From WJMB01 sp964581465 (lineage in GTDB: Bacteria > RBG-13-66-14), in assembly GCA_964581465.1 (NCBI GenBank), contig CAZOOP010000034.1:1-43979 (forward strand): a stretch of 43,979 nucleotides of DNA. The letters are read 5' to 3'. Positions within the stretch are counted from its first letter, which is position 1. Each line of letters begins with the position of its first letter. Below the pieces are notes generated by a model that saw only the letters and a program-made list of their open reading frames with translations, was not told where the DNA came from and ran no database searches. Both the position numbers and the translations under genes were made by a program. Shown here piece by piece: positions 25,892-34,471 of this stretch.

Positions 25892-26559
25892 GGCATCATG
25901 GAACGTGTTCTGACCAAATCAGAGCTGAATTTGAAGGGTTCACCGAGCAGGCAATCGCTGCTTGGGTGAGTGCGACTTTGCCCCCAATGCAAACATGCGC
26001 AATCTTATTGCACGATAATGAAGCAGTTATGAGTCGAGCGGCAATCGAATGGTCGTTCTTTGCCGGCAACTTTATTGGGCAGGTTAACCCCCGAGCACAC
26101 CTCTTGCAGCCGCCACTTTTTGACTGTTGACAAGTGACGAGCGCTTCTGCTGCTACACGCGTATTATCAGTAGGGATTATCACTCGCACCTGAACCGACT
26201 CATTCAGCTAATAGATTGTCATACAACGCTTTATTGCTCATCGTCGCCGCCATTGCCTTAGCGTTGCTGGTGGCACTAAACCCGGTCTTGCTTTGAGTTC
26301 CGCCAGAAGCCGGAGGCTGTCGGTTCCGCATCAGCAACCGACCTGGCTGTGAGTGAATACCTGCTGACGGCCCTCCATTGCTCGTTTTAGCAGCTTCGAT
26401 CGTTATCCGCCTTCACTGGTTGACTCCCCGCTGCGGCTAATCTCCGAGCACCGTTCCCGAGGTGGCATTCCCGGGTTGCCAATGTGTTGTTCATCTTCTG
26501 TGATGATCCCTATCAGTATAAAACAATCGCCGCTCGGTCCGATTAGTGTATACGATCCC
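25892..26559 (+). mobile_element. Family 1 element, copy E, split by a family 2 insertion
   Basis: The left end GGCATCATGGAACGTG, then TTCTGACCAAATC, is at 25892. The right end GTCCGATTAGTGTATACGATCCC-type sequence finishes at 26559. The interior (25930-26160) differs from copies A-D except for GCCGCCACTTTTTGACTG near the right and TATTATCA at the break. It partly resembles the sequence just upstream (25660-25770; shared blocks GGTTCACCGA, GATAATGAA and CAGTTA). The family 2 element at 26173 interrupts it. No outer target duplication is clear. Confidence 0.7.
26173..26510 (+). mobile_element. Family 2 MITE, copy 2, with perfect 8-bp target duplication
   Basis: This 338-bp element begins GGGATTATCAC and ends GTGATGATCCC. 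It is flanked on both sides by TATCAGTA (26165-26172 and 26511-26518), a perfect 8-bp duplication. Joining the flanks restores TATTATCAGTATAAAACAAT, which matches the right end of family 1 copies. It is the best-preserved insertion in the window. It has no transposase-sized frame. Confidence 0.95.
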
Positions 26560-26736
26560 TTGCCTATTAAACATGAGATCAGCCGGACGCTTTGTCGAGT
26601 TGAAGCCTTCAGCAAGGCACGCATCAAGAGCTAATCACTTGCAGCAGCTCTGAGCAGCTGCAAATAAAGGTTCAATTTCTTGCGGAGATCACTTCATTTA
26701 TTCTGGCAACCATGTGCGTGGACAATACCGTACGGC

Positions 26737-26765
26737 TTGCCCGTCGCCGGGGCGTCTGATAAGAT
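26737..26765 (+). promoter_or_regulatory. Candidate sigma70-type promoter for trpS
   Basis: TTGCCC at 26737-26742, a 17-bp spacer and TAAGAT at 26760-26765. About 170 bp of leader precede trpS; no T-box or trp leader peptide was recognised in it. The rest of the 26560-26938 spacer shows no gene. Confidence 0.5.
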
Positions 26766-26938
26766 AATCCGGTCACTGACCTCTCCGCCAAGACCATGCG
26801 CTACATCTTCCCGCCCGCCGGCCCCATCGCGGTCGCCTTCGACTGGCGCAGCTCCCCGCGCCGCTGATCTCCCGCACACATTGACGAACCAACCTGTTCC
26901 GGCGCTGATCAACGCCGTCCGATCATTTGGAGCACGCC

Positions 26939-27994
26939 ATGAGCGACCAGGGAACCATGAAACGCGACGCCAACGACTATTTGACCTACCTCAACGCCGA
27001 GGGCAAGGTGCGCACCTTCTCGGGCATCCAGCCCTCGGGCGAGGTCCACATCGGCAACTACCTGGGGGCGATCAGCAACTGGGTTGATTTCCTCGACGAT
27101 TACGAATGCTTCTTCTGCATCGTCGACCATCACGCCACCACCATCGCCTACGATCCGGAGCGGATGCCCGAGCGGGTCTTCGACGCGGCGGTGGCCAACA
27201 TCGCCGCCGGGCTGGACCCCGAGCGTTGCGTGATCTTCGTCCAGTCCGAGGTGCCCCAGCACACCGAGCTGGCCTGGGTCTTCAACACCGTCACCCCCTT
27301 CGGCGATCTCTCGCGGATGACCCAGTTCAAGCAGAAGTCCCAGCAGCACGAGGAAAACATCAACGTGGGCCTGTTCACCTATCCGGTGCTGCAGGCGGCC
27401 GACATCCTGCTCTACAAGGCCGGCGCGGTGCCGGTGGGCGAGGATCAGGTCCAGCACATCGAGCTGGCCCGGGAGATCGCCCGCAAGTTCAACGCGCGCT
27501 ACGGCGAGGTCTTCCCCGAGTGCCAGGCCCACCTGACCCCGGCCAAGCGGATCTTGGGGCTGGACGGCGAGAACAAGATGTCCAAGAGCCTGGGCAACAC
27601 CATCGGGCTACTCGAGGAGCCGGAGAGCATCTGGAGGAAGCTGGGACCGGCCAAGACCGACGAGCGGCGCAAACGCAAGACCGATCCCGGCGTGCCCGAG
27701 GACTGCAACGTCTATACCAGCTATCACCGCTACTTCTCCTCGCCGGAGGACCTGTCCTGGATCCAGGAGGGCTGCACCACGGCGGGCATCGGTTGTTTGC
27801 AGTGCAAGAAACGGCTGTTCAAGAACATGCTGGCCGTACTGGATCCGATCCGTGAGAAGGCCGACGATCTGCGTTCCCGGCCTGACTACATCCACGACGT
27901 GCTGAGCGCCGGCGCCGAACGCTGTCGGAACATCGCCGCGGCGGTCATCGACGAAGCCCTCACGGCGATGGGCCTTCACCGGAACCGGGTCTAG
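26939..27994 (+). CDS. trpS: Tryptophanyl-tRNA synthetase with predicted [4Fe-4S] motif
   Basis: Protein of 351 residues, class Ic synthetase that charges tRNA-Trp. The HIGH-type motif is HIGN (37-40) in GIQPSGEVHIGNYLGA, and the KMSKS loop is ENKMSKSLGN. In the C-terminal part Cys256, Cys279, Cys286 and Cys289 form C-x22-C-x6-C-x2-C, the spacing known for the [4Fe-4S] cluster of Thermotoga maritima TrpRS (Cys236, 259, 266, 269). The ATG at 26939 is chosen for GGAG seven bases upstream; a TTG at 26927 would overlap it. It is followed by a terminator, so it is probably monocistronic. Confidence 0.96.
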   Translation: MSDQGTMKRDANDYLTYLNAEGKVRTFSGIQPSGEVHIGNYLGAISNWVDFLDDYECFFCIVDHHATTIAYDPERMPERVFDAAVANIAAGLDPERCVIFVQSEVPQHTELAWVFNTVTPFGDLSRMTQFKQKSQQHEENINVGLFTYPVLQAADILLYKAGAVPVGEDQVQHIELAREIARKFNARYGEVFPECQAHLTPAKRILGLDGENKMSKSLGNTIGLLEEPESIWRKLGPAKTDERRKRKTDPGVPEDCNVYTSYHRYFSSPEDLSWIQEGCTTAGIGCLQCKKRLFKNMLAVLDPIREKADDLRSRPDYIHDVLSAGAERCRNIAAAVIDEALTAMGLHRNRV

Positions 27995-28041
27995 CCGGAA
28001 CGTTCAGCATGGTTGCTTTTCGAGGAGCGATATCGACGTGG

Positions 28042-28064
28042 CGGCCCCATGGGGGCCGTCTTTA
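28042..28064 (+). terminator. Rho-independent terminator after trpS
   Basis: Stem CGGCCCC / GGGGCCG with a short loop, then TCTTTAT. It lies 47 bp past the stop codon. Confidence 0.75.
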
Positions 28065-28274
28065 TCGGCAGAGCGGAATGCCATCAGCTTGCGTTTCGGC
28101 CGGCTTCGGTAGCCGCATAGTAGGTGAAAGCAGTTTGAAAAAGCTTGACGCTGGACCGATTATCGACTATTTTTCTGCTATGAAGGGATGAAACCCCACG
28201 AGTTAAGCAGGGTTGGCACGCATTATGTGATGAGGCCGTGTTTTTCCGCAGGTCTAGCGGAGCGAGGGGCGACG

Positions 28275-28565
28275 ATGACCCGCTATCTGGACATCTATTC
28301 GTCCGGGTCCCAGCCGGGTCCCGGTTACTATGAATGCTGCCGTTGCGGTGGATACTTGCTGAGCAACGGCGGCCACCTGCCCCGCTGCCCGCGCTGCGGC
28401 TCCCGGGATTACGCCCGCACGAGCATCCGCGACGGCGGAGGGCGCTGGCACATCGGCGTGCGCGCCGACAACTTAGGCGGCTATCTGGACGCTCCCCGCC
28501 CCGACGGCCGCCCGATGATCATCGAGCCCCGCGCCGGTGACGAGGGGCTCGAACGTAAACACTGA
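28275..28565 (+). CDS. Small zinc-ribbon protein
   Basis: Protein of 96 residues starting MTRYLDIYSSG. It contains one zinc-ribbon-like motif, YYECCRCGGYLL, then LPRCPRCGSRDY (CxxC near 23-26 and 39-42), followed by a Gly/Pro-rich C-terminus. GAGGGG lies seven bases upstream of the ATG at 28275. A longer frame starting at 28188 is less likely. Similar short ribbon proteins are common and of unknown role. It stands alone between trpS and the M24 peptidase. Confidence 0.75.
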   Translation: MTRYLDIYSSGSQPGPGYYECCRCGGYLLSNGGHLPRCPRCGSRDYARTSIRDGGGRWHIGVRADNLGGYLDAPRPDGRPMIIEPRAGDEGLERKH

Positions 28566-28935
28566 GGACATGGGCTCCCCACCGGGGTCTTGCTTATTAT
28601 CGGGCATCGTCGAGGGCATTCGATGATAACCTGTTTGGGCCGGCCGCTACTCATGATTACTCTTCAGGTGATTCAGCCCCGGTCGCCGGAGTGGACACCG
28701 TCCGTTCAAGGCCGCTCAACCTTCGGGCTTATTAACAGGCTGGATGCTCCCTTTGCTTCGCGATGCCTTTCTCAAAATTCTTCATGGCGACGCAACTCCC
28801 GAGATCACCAGGGAATGTCCAACACCAGCCGGTCTCCCGGTTCCGGAGGGGATGAATCGGCGTCAACTGGCAGCAAGCAAGCTGATAACAAGCACCGTTA
28901 CAAGCGGCTCACCCGGCGCCTTTGATGAATGATCG
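28566..28935. other. 370-bp spacer, no gene recognised
   Basis: Overlapping short frames occur on the plus strand but none shows similarity or a clear ribosome binding site. A weak GC-rich hairpin (GGGCTCCCC / GGGGTCT) sits just after 28565. Confidence 0.5.
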
Positions 28936-28963
28936 AACGGGCGGCCCGTGGGGGTCGCCCGTT
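28936..28963. terminator. Hairpin terminator, possibly bidirectional
   Basis: Stem AACGGGCG-CC / GG-CGCCCGTT (one mismatch) around GTGG. T-runs are short. It lies between the plus-strand spacer and the 3' end of the minus-strand M24 peptidase gene. Confidence 0.6.
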
Positions 28964-29044
28964 AGCATTCAACAAGATTAACAGAGGGTATCGCTCGTTG
29001 ATTGGCGCTCATATCCCGGTTGAAGCCGGGAATATGCTCCGTCC

Positions 29045-30259
29045 TCAGGTGATGACTAAGTCGCCGGGCTCATCGGTGAGCCGGTGCAGCGCGCCCTCGG
29101 TGTCGATGTAACAGGTGTCCTCGTAACGCACGCCGTAGCCCTCGTCGGGATAGTAGACCCCGGGCTCGAGGGTGAAGACGCAGCCCGGCTTGAAGACGTC
29201 CTTGTTGCGCTCGGTGCCCCCCAGGCGGGGACTTTCGTGTACCTCGAGGCCGACGCCGTGACCCAGACCGTGACAGAAACCTGTCTGGACACCGGGTTGG
29301 CTGACAATGTCCGGATGACCGGCCCGAGAAAGGAGCTTGGCGCAGAGCTTGTGGGCCTCGTAGCAGCTCTTGCCGACCTCGATCCAGTCGTAGACCTCAC
29401 GCTGGACCCGCTTGACCAGCTCGTAGTCCTTGGCGGCGGCGGGATGGGCCTCGCCGACGCACCAGGTGCGGGTCATGTCGTGGAAGTAGCCGTGGCCGAG
29501 CTGCTGGGGGAACATGTCATAGACTATGGGCTCGCCGACGGCCAGATGGTGATCGCTGGAGCCGGTGGAGTGGGGGAAGCCACCCTCGCGTCCCGGGGCG
29601 AAGATGCTGCCCACGGCCTCGAAGAGGCCGTTCTTGAAGAGCTCCAGCGCGATCTGGTGCTTGACCCGGCCCACGGTGAGCGGGCCGCCGTCATGATAGA
29701 GCCTGCCGTCGCGAACCTCGGCGGCGGCGAGCAGCGCCCGGATAGCGGCGAAGGTCCGGCAGGAGCCGACGGCGGCCTTTTTCAGCTCCTCGATCTCGTC
29801 GGGCTCCTTGGTCTCGCGGGCCTGAACGATCAGGTTGACGCCGAACTCGGGCTCGACGCTCAGTCCGTCGATCTCCCGGTCGACAGCGCGCCAGTAGGCG
29901 TAGTCGGAGCCGGTGTTCCCCCGGCCGTAGAGGGCCAGGCGACCGGTGACGTTCAAACGCTCGACGATCCGCCGGGCCATCGCCACGGAGCGCTCGAGGT
30001 GGTCGCTGATCTTCATCAGCTCGTGGAGTTTGAGCTCGCTGGTGACCAGGGTGTCGAAGGGCAGCTTGGCGGCCTCGTCGCGCTCGAAGGGTCCGGTGAG
30101 GAGGGTGGCCCGGCGGCCCCGGGGCTTCCAGAGGCTGCAGTGGCCGATCTGGGCGTCGCCGAGGAAATAGTGCATCGCCGGGTTGTCGCCGTTGCCTCCG
30201 CCGATGTAGAGCCAGTCGATTCCGCGTTCCTCCATCAGTTTATCCACGTCGGCGCGCAT
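29045..30259 (-). CDS. M24-family metallopeptidase (Xaa-Pro aminopeptidase-like)
   Basis: Protein of 404 residues with a creatinase-like N-terminal domain (1-150) and a pita-bread catalytic domain. The five metal ligands are visible: D248 (VYDMFPQ), D261 (FHDMTRTW), H334 (HGLGHGVGLEVHE), E365 (TLEPGVYYP) and E380 (RYEDTCYI). It probably removes N-terminal residues before proline with two divalent metal ions in the cytoplasm, though related enzymes cleave other substrates. GGGAGG lies three bases upstream of the ATG. It follows the hydrolase gene on the same strand after 150 bp that contain a hairpin. Confidence 0.92.
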   Translation of the reverse strand: MRADVDKLMEERGIDWLYIGGGNGDNPAMHYFLGDAQIGHCSLWKPRGRRATLLTGPFERDEAAKLPFDTLVTSELKLHELMKISDHLERSVAMARRIVERLNVTGRLALYGRGNTGSDYAYWRAVDREIDGLSVEPEFGVNLIVQARETKEPDEIEELKKAAVGSCRTFAAIRALLAAAEVRDGRLYHDGGPLTVGRVKHQIALELFKNGLFEAVGSIFAPGREGGFPHSTGSSDHHLAVGEPIVYDMFPQQLGHGYFHDMTRTWCVGEAHPAAAKDYELVKRVQREVYDWIEVGKSCYEAHKLCAKLLSRAGHPDIVSQPGVQTGFCHGLGHGVGLEVHESPRLGGTERNKDVFKPGCVFTLEPGVYYPDEGYGVRYEDTCYIDTEGALHRLTDEPGDLVIT

Positions 30260-30301
30260 CGTCCTCCCTTTCTGGTTTTACGTTTGCAGTCCCGCGATAC
30301 C

Positions 30302-30380
30302 GGCGGTGTCACGCTTTTTGCGAAATCGCCCCCGCCACCCGTCCCGCAGGGTCATCGCGGGCAAAAAGCGCGCCACCGCC
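30302..30380. repeat. Inverted repeat related to the family 3 inner palindrome
   Basis: Arms at 30302-30321 and 30361-30380 pair at 18 of 20 positions. The arm (GGCGGTGTCACGCTTTTTGC) matches the family 3 inner arm at 16 of 20 positions and has the same arm spacing. Outer arms were not found. It lies between the M24 peptidase and the hydrolase genes and may act as a terminator or processing site. Confidence 0.7.
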
Positions 30381-30409
30381 TCCGCAATCGTTTATTTCGC
30401 GGTTATCGG

Positions 30410-31795
30410 CTATTGCTGGTCCAGCCAGGCGGTGACGGTCTCCAGCAGCTCGGGGACGAACTCCTTGGTCAGGGTCGGGTACTCGGAGAGGGCCCCGGTG
30501 ACGGCGGCCTGGAAGAGGTGGTTGGCGCCGGGGATCTCGATGATCTCGACCTCGAGTTCGTATTCGGCGGCGCCCGCTTCGAGCACGGGGATGTTGGCCT
30601 CCGGGGGCACCTGGACGTCGAGTTCGCCGAAGACGGCCAGGGCGGGGCACTCGATCCGGGCCAGGTGGGTCCAGGGGTCGTAGTCGATGAAGTGGGCCAT
30701 CCAGGGGCTCTCGAGCATGGCTCGCTGTTGGGCGACGGTCATCGCGGCCCAGTCCTCGGCGGAGCCCAGGGCCGCTTGCTCGGCCGGAGTGAGTTCGTTG
30801 TACTCCTCGAGGACGCGCTCACGCAACTCGTCGTATAGGGGGCCGAGCTCCGTGCCGGTGCGGATGGCCTCAAAGGCCCGGCGCAGGAAATCGGTGTTCC
30901 ATTCGACCTCCTCCGGTGTGCCGCCCTCGGCCAGGATGGTCTTCTCGGACTGGGCCAGCAGCAGCTCGTCGCCGGGGACGGCCGGTCCGGCCAGCATGAT
31001 GATCCCGGCGAGGTCGCGCTCGGTGGCCAGCATCCCGGCGATCAGCGATCCCTCGCTGTGGCCGAGGACGAAGACCCGCGCCGGATCGACCTCCTCGCGC
31101 CCTTGCAGGTACTCGATCTGGGCGGCGTAGTCCAGGGTTAGGTCCGCCGTGGTGGCTGTGGAGCCGTCGCCGGTGGAGTCGCCGAAGCCGCGGTCGTCGC
31201 AGCGCAGCACCGCGTAGCCCTGGTTGGCCAGGTGATCGGCGATGAGGAAGAAGGGCTTGAAGCCGAAGATCTCCTCGTCGCGGTTCTGCGGTCCGGATCC
31301 GGTGATCAGAAGCACCGCCGGGTGGGGGCCGTCGTCCTCGGGCAGGCTGAGCGTCCCGGCCAGCACCGGACCGTGGTCGGTTTCGATGCGGACCTCCTCG
31401 GTCGGGTAGTCGAGCACCGGCGGGACGTAGGGGCTCATCTCGAATACACCCGCAGCGCCGGCCTGGCTGAATTCGCCGCTGATGACGCCGTCGGCGAGCT
31501 CGCCCTCGTAGAAGGCCGGGGCGCCGGGGACCTCCATCGTGAAGCTCAGGGTAGGATCGTCCCAGATCACGTCGCTTAAGGGCATCTCGTAGGCGCCCTG
31601 CATGGGGATGTCCATCAGGCCCGTAAGCACACCCTCGATGACGTTCAACGCGACCTCGAAGCCGATGACCTGGCCGATGACCGTCACCTGGCCGACCCAC
31701 TCACCGGTGACGTCGGCGGGGTCGCCCTCGGCCTGGGCGCAGGCGCTCAGGGTGACGACCAGCGGCAGAACCGCCGAGAAGATGCGTTTGTCCAT
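30410..31795 (-). CDS. Alpha/beta-hydrolase lipoprotein
   Basis: Protein of 461 residues. A lipoprotein signal ends at Cys19 (VTLSAC). Residues 25-125 form a beta-rich domain like those that precede many secreted hydrolases. The hydrolase domain follows, with ITGSGPQNRDE near the oxyanion region, nucleophile Ser247 in VLGHSEGS, an Asp in VFGELDVQVP and His in PGANHLF. It is probably an esterase or peptidase-like serine hydrolase anchored to the cell envelope; the substrate is unknown. A GGGAG lies upstream of the ATG. Confidence 0.88.
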   Translation of the reverse strand: MDKRIFSAVLPLVVTLSACAQAEGDPADVTGEWVGQVTVIGQVIGFEVALNVIEGVLTGLMDIPMQGAYEMPLSDVIWDDPTLSFTMEVPGAPAFYEGELADGVISGEFSQAGAAGVFEMSPYVPPVLDYPTEEVRIETDHGPVLAGTLSLPEDDGPHPAVLLITGSGPQNRDEEIFGFKPFFLIADHLANQGYAVLRCDDRGFGDSTGDGSTATTADLTLDYAAQIEYLQGREEVDPARVFVLGHSEGSLIAGMLATERDLAGIIMLAGPAVPGDELLLAQSEKTILAEGGTPEEVEWNTDFLRRAFEAIRTGTELGPLYDELRERVLEEYNELTPAEQAALGSAEDWAAMTVAQQRAMLESPWMAHFIDYDPWTHLARIECPALAVFGELDVQVPPEANIPVLEAGAAEYELEVEIIEIPGANHLFQAAVTGALSEYPTLTKEFVPELLETVTAWLDQQ

Positions 31796-32274
31796 AGGTT
31801 CTCCCGAAGGGTGATGAGTCCGGGGCTATTATATCTGAGAGATAGGTTGGTGTAAAGGGGCTAGTCCCTGCGGACGCTACGACTTCTCACGCCGGGCAGG
31901 GTCAAGAGCTTCTGTCCTACGTGGGTCGTTGGTGCTATATGGTTGGAAGTTGAAGGAGTTATATGTGGAACCCGCTAACCCAGGTAGGGCGGAACCGTGG
32001 GTTGAAACCCCTGTGGTCCACCGGTTATCAGATTCTGTCGCAGGGATGACTGCATTCCATCGTTCAGTCGGGAATCTCAGTCAGCTTCATCCCCCTGTAG
32101 GGGCCGACCTTCAGGTCGGCCCGTCCAAAGGTGAACGGCTACTCCCGGGAGGACCTAAAGGTCCTCCCCTACATTGTTGCTTTTTCACCGTTCTAGTTTT
32201 CTAGATCATCCCTGGTTGAACAGCTCAAATCTAAACACGGGCACACGCTACGCCAGCGCATAAAACCGACATCC
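31796..32274. other. 479-bp spacer with two hairpins
   Basis: No gene is supported. The left 300 bp show nothing recognisable. Two perfect hairpins at 32101 and 32147 are listed separately. Confidence 0.55.
32101..32168. repeat. Twin perfect hairpins flanked by an inverted GTAG/CTAC
   Basis: Hairpin 1 is GGGCCGACCT-TC-AGGTCGGCCC (32101-32122). Hairpin 2 is GGGAGGACCT-AA-AGGTCCTCCC (32147-32168). Both arms end GACCT and loop on two bases, and the pair is bracketed by GTAG (32097) and CTAC (32170). They follow the 3' side of uvrB by about 100 bp. Confidence 0.9.
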
Positions 32275-34281
32275 CTACTCCTCCACCCCCAGGCCCACTT
32301 CATCAGCCAGGGTTTTGATGCGGTCGCGCAGCATGGCGGCCTTTTCGAACTCGAGCCCCTCGGCGGCGGCCAGCATCTCCTGCTCGAGCTGGCGGATCTG
32401 CTCGACGGCGTCCAGTCCGGCTACGGCCTCGACGGTGACCTCGGTGTCCTTCTCGGGCTTGGTCTTCTTGGTTCCCGAGGAGAGCCGGGCGGTCTCGAGG
32501 CTCTTGACGATGGTCTGGGGCACGATGCCGTGTTCTTTATTATAGCTCAACTGGATGGCCCGGCGTCGGTCGGTTTCGGCGATGGCCTCTCGCATGGCGC
32601 GGCCGGGCTTGGCGTCGCGGGCGTACATGATGACCGTGCCCTCGACGTTGCGGGCGCACCGACCTATCGTTTGTATCAGGCTGCGGGTGTTGCGTAAAAA
32701 GCCTTCCTTGTCGGCGTCGAGGATGGCGACCAGGGAGACCTCGGGCAGGTCGAGGCCCTCGCGCAACAGGTTGATGCCGACGAGGACGTCGAACTCGCCC
32801 AGTCGCAGTCCGCGGATGATCTCGACGCGTTCGAGGGTGTCGATCTCGGAGTGCAGGTAGCGGGCCTCGATGCCGGCGTCGGAGAGGTAGTCGGCCAGGT
32901 CCTCGGCCATGCGCTTGGTGAGGCAGGTGACCAGGGTTCGGTGACCCATCGCGATGCGTTCTTTGATCTGGCCAACGAGATCGTCGACCTGGCCGTCGGC
33001 GTCGCGGACCTCGATAACGGGGTCTACCAGGCCGGTGGGGCGGATGATCTGCTCGACGATGCGGCCGGTCTCGGCGGCTTGCTCGACCTCGTAGGGGCCG
33101 GGGGTGGCCGAGGTGTAGACGACCTGGTTGATCAGCTTCTCGAACTCGGGGAATTTGAGCGGGCGGTTGTCGAGGGCCGAGGGCAGACGGAAGCCATGGT
33201 CGACGAGGGTGCTCTTGCGCGAGTAGTCGCCGTTGAACATCCCGTTGAGCTGGGGGATGGCGACGTGGCTTTCGTCGATGATCAGCAGGTAGTCCTGGGG
33301 GAAGAAGTCGAGGAGGACGTCGGGCCGGCTGCCGGGTTCGCGACCGGTCAGGTGGCGGGAGTAGTTCTCGATGCCGTTGCAGTAGCCTACCTCGCGCAGC
33401 ATGTCGAGGTCGTAGCGGGTGCGCGATTCGAGGCGCTGGGCCTCGACCAGCTTGCCGGCGGCGTTTAGCTCGGACAGGCGTTCCTCGAGCTCGGCCTCGA
33501 TGCTGCGGATGGCCTTCTCGATACGGAACTCCTGGCTGACGAAGTGGCGGGCGGGGAAGACGGTCACCTGGGCCATCTCGTTCTCGGCCTTGCCGGTGAG
33601 GGGATCGACGACGGAGAGGCGCTCGATCTCGTCGCCGAAGAACTCGACGCGGTAGGCCTTGTCGCCGTAGGCGGGGTAGACGTCGACGACGTCGCCCTGG
33701 ACACGGATGTGCCCCCGGGAGAGGTCGAGGTCGTTGCGGACATACTGGATATCGATGAGCAGCTCGAGCAGCTCGTTGCGCTCCATCCGGTCGCCGCGGA
33801 CCAGTTTGACGCTCATCGCCTCGTAGTCCTCGGGGGTGCCGATGCCGTAGATGCAACTGACGCTGGCGACGATGAGCACGTCACGGCGGCTGATCAGCGA
33901 GGCGGTGGCGGCCAGGCGCAGCTTGTCGATCTCCTCGTTGATCGAGGAGTCCTTCTCGATATAGGTGTCGCTGACGGGAAGGTAGGCCTCGGGCTGGTAG
34001 TAGTCGTAGTAGCTGACGAAGTACTCGACGGCGTTGTAGGGAAACAGGCCCTTGAACTCGCTGTAGAGCTGGGCGGCCAGGGTCTTGTTGGGGCTGATTA
34101 CCAGGGTGGGCCGGTTGAGCCGGGTGACGACGTTGGCCATGGTGAAGGTCTTGCCCGAGCCGGTGACGCCGAGCAGGATGTTGTGTCGCCCGCCGCCGTC
34201 CAAAGAGGCGGCGAGTTCGTCGATGGCCTTGGGCTGGTCGCCCCGGGGGGCGTAGTCGCTGACGAGCTGGAAGCTTTCCAC
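32275..34281 (-). CDS. uvrB: UvrABC system protein B
   Basis: Protein of 668 residues, the damage-verifying helicase-like subunit of nucleotide excision repair. Walker A is GVTGSGKT (38-45), and the beta-hairpin region YYDYYQPEAYLPVSDTY follows at about 90-110. Helicase motifs continue with DESHVAIPQ, TSATPGPYE, LREGLDLPE and QTIGRCARN. A C-terminal UVR domain (EQIRQLEQEMLAAAEGLEFE) contacts UvrC. The ATG is the family start (MESFQLVSDYAPRGDQPKAI). A weak -35/-10 pair (TTGACT, 17 bp, TAGCTT) lies upstream near 34332-34360; no clear LexA box was seen. Confidence 0.97.
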   Translation of the reverse strand: MESFQLVSDYAPRGDQPKAIDELAASLDGGGRHNILLGVTGSGKTFTMANVVTRLNRPTLVISPNKTLAAQLYSEFKGLFPYNAVEYFVSYYDYYQPEAYLPVSDTYIEKDSSINEEIDKLRLAATASLISRRDVLIVASVSCIYGIGTPEDYEAMSVKLVRGDRMERNELLELLIDIQYVRNDLDLSRGHIRVQGDVVDVYPAYGDKAYRVEFFGDEIERLSVVDPLTGKAENEMAQVTVFPARHFVSQEFRIEKAIRSIEAELEERLSELNAAGKLVEAQRLESRTRYDLDMLREVGYCNGIENYSRHLTGREPGSRPDVLLDFFPQDYLLIIDESHVAIPQLNGMFNGDYSRKSTLVDHGFRLPSALDNRPLKFPEFEKLINQVVYTSATPGPYEVEQAAETGRIVEQIIRPTGLVDPVIEVRDADGQVDDLVGQIKERIAMGHRTLVTCLTKRMAEDLADYLSDAGIEARYLHSEIDTLERVEIIRGLRLGEFDVLVGINLLREGLDLPEVSLVAILDADKEGFLRNTRSLIQTIGRCARNVEGTVIMYARDAKPGRAMREAIAETDRRRAIQLSYNKEHGIVPQTIVKSLETARLSSGTKKTKPEKDTEVTVEAVAGLDAVEQIRQLEQEMLAAAEGLEFEKAAMLRDRIKTLADEVGLGVEE

Positions 34282-34411
34282 GGGTGGGTTCTCCGGGGGC
34301 TGGGGGGCGTATTCTTGATGGATTCGCCGTCAAGCTAGCAACGGCGGCGGAGAAAGTCAAGACCGCCCGGTCTTCGTCGCCGGAATACCAGGACGGCGGG
34401 ATAAAAAGTGC

Positions 34412-34440
34412 TTGACAGCACAAACACTGGGGACTATCTT
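34412..34440 (+). promoter_or_regulatory. Near-consensus sigma70-type promoter
   Basis: Perfect -35 TTGACA (34412-34417), 17-bp spacer and TATCTT (34435-34440). It points towards the zinc-ribbon gene at 34626, leaving a leader of about 180 bases. Confidence 0.72.
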
Positions 34441-34471
34441 ACAGGGGCCTTACATAAGTTATTATATAACA

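Noticed and set aside
28590..28932. Overlapping short frames after the zinc-ribbon gene
   Set aside because: No ribosome binding site, similarity or codon pattern like the neighbours.
29084..30838. Open frame of 584 codons on the plus strand over the M24 peptidase and hydrolase
   Set aside because: It spans two well-supported minus-strand genes and their spacer, and its Gly/Val/Asp-rich translation is typical of antisense shadows.
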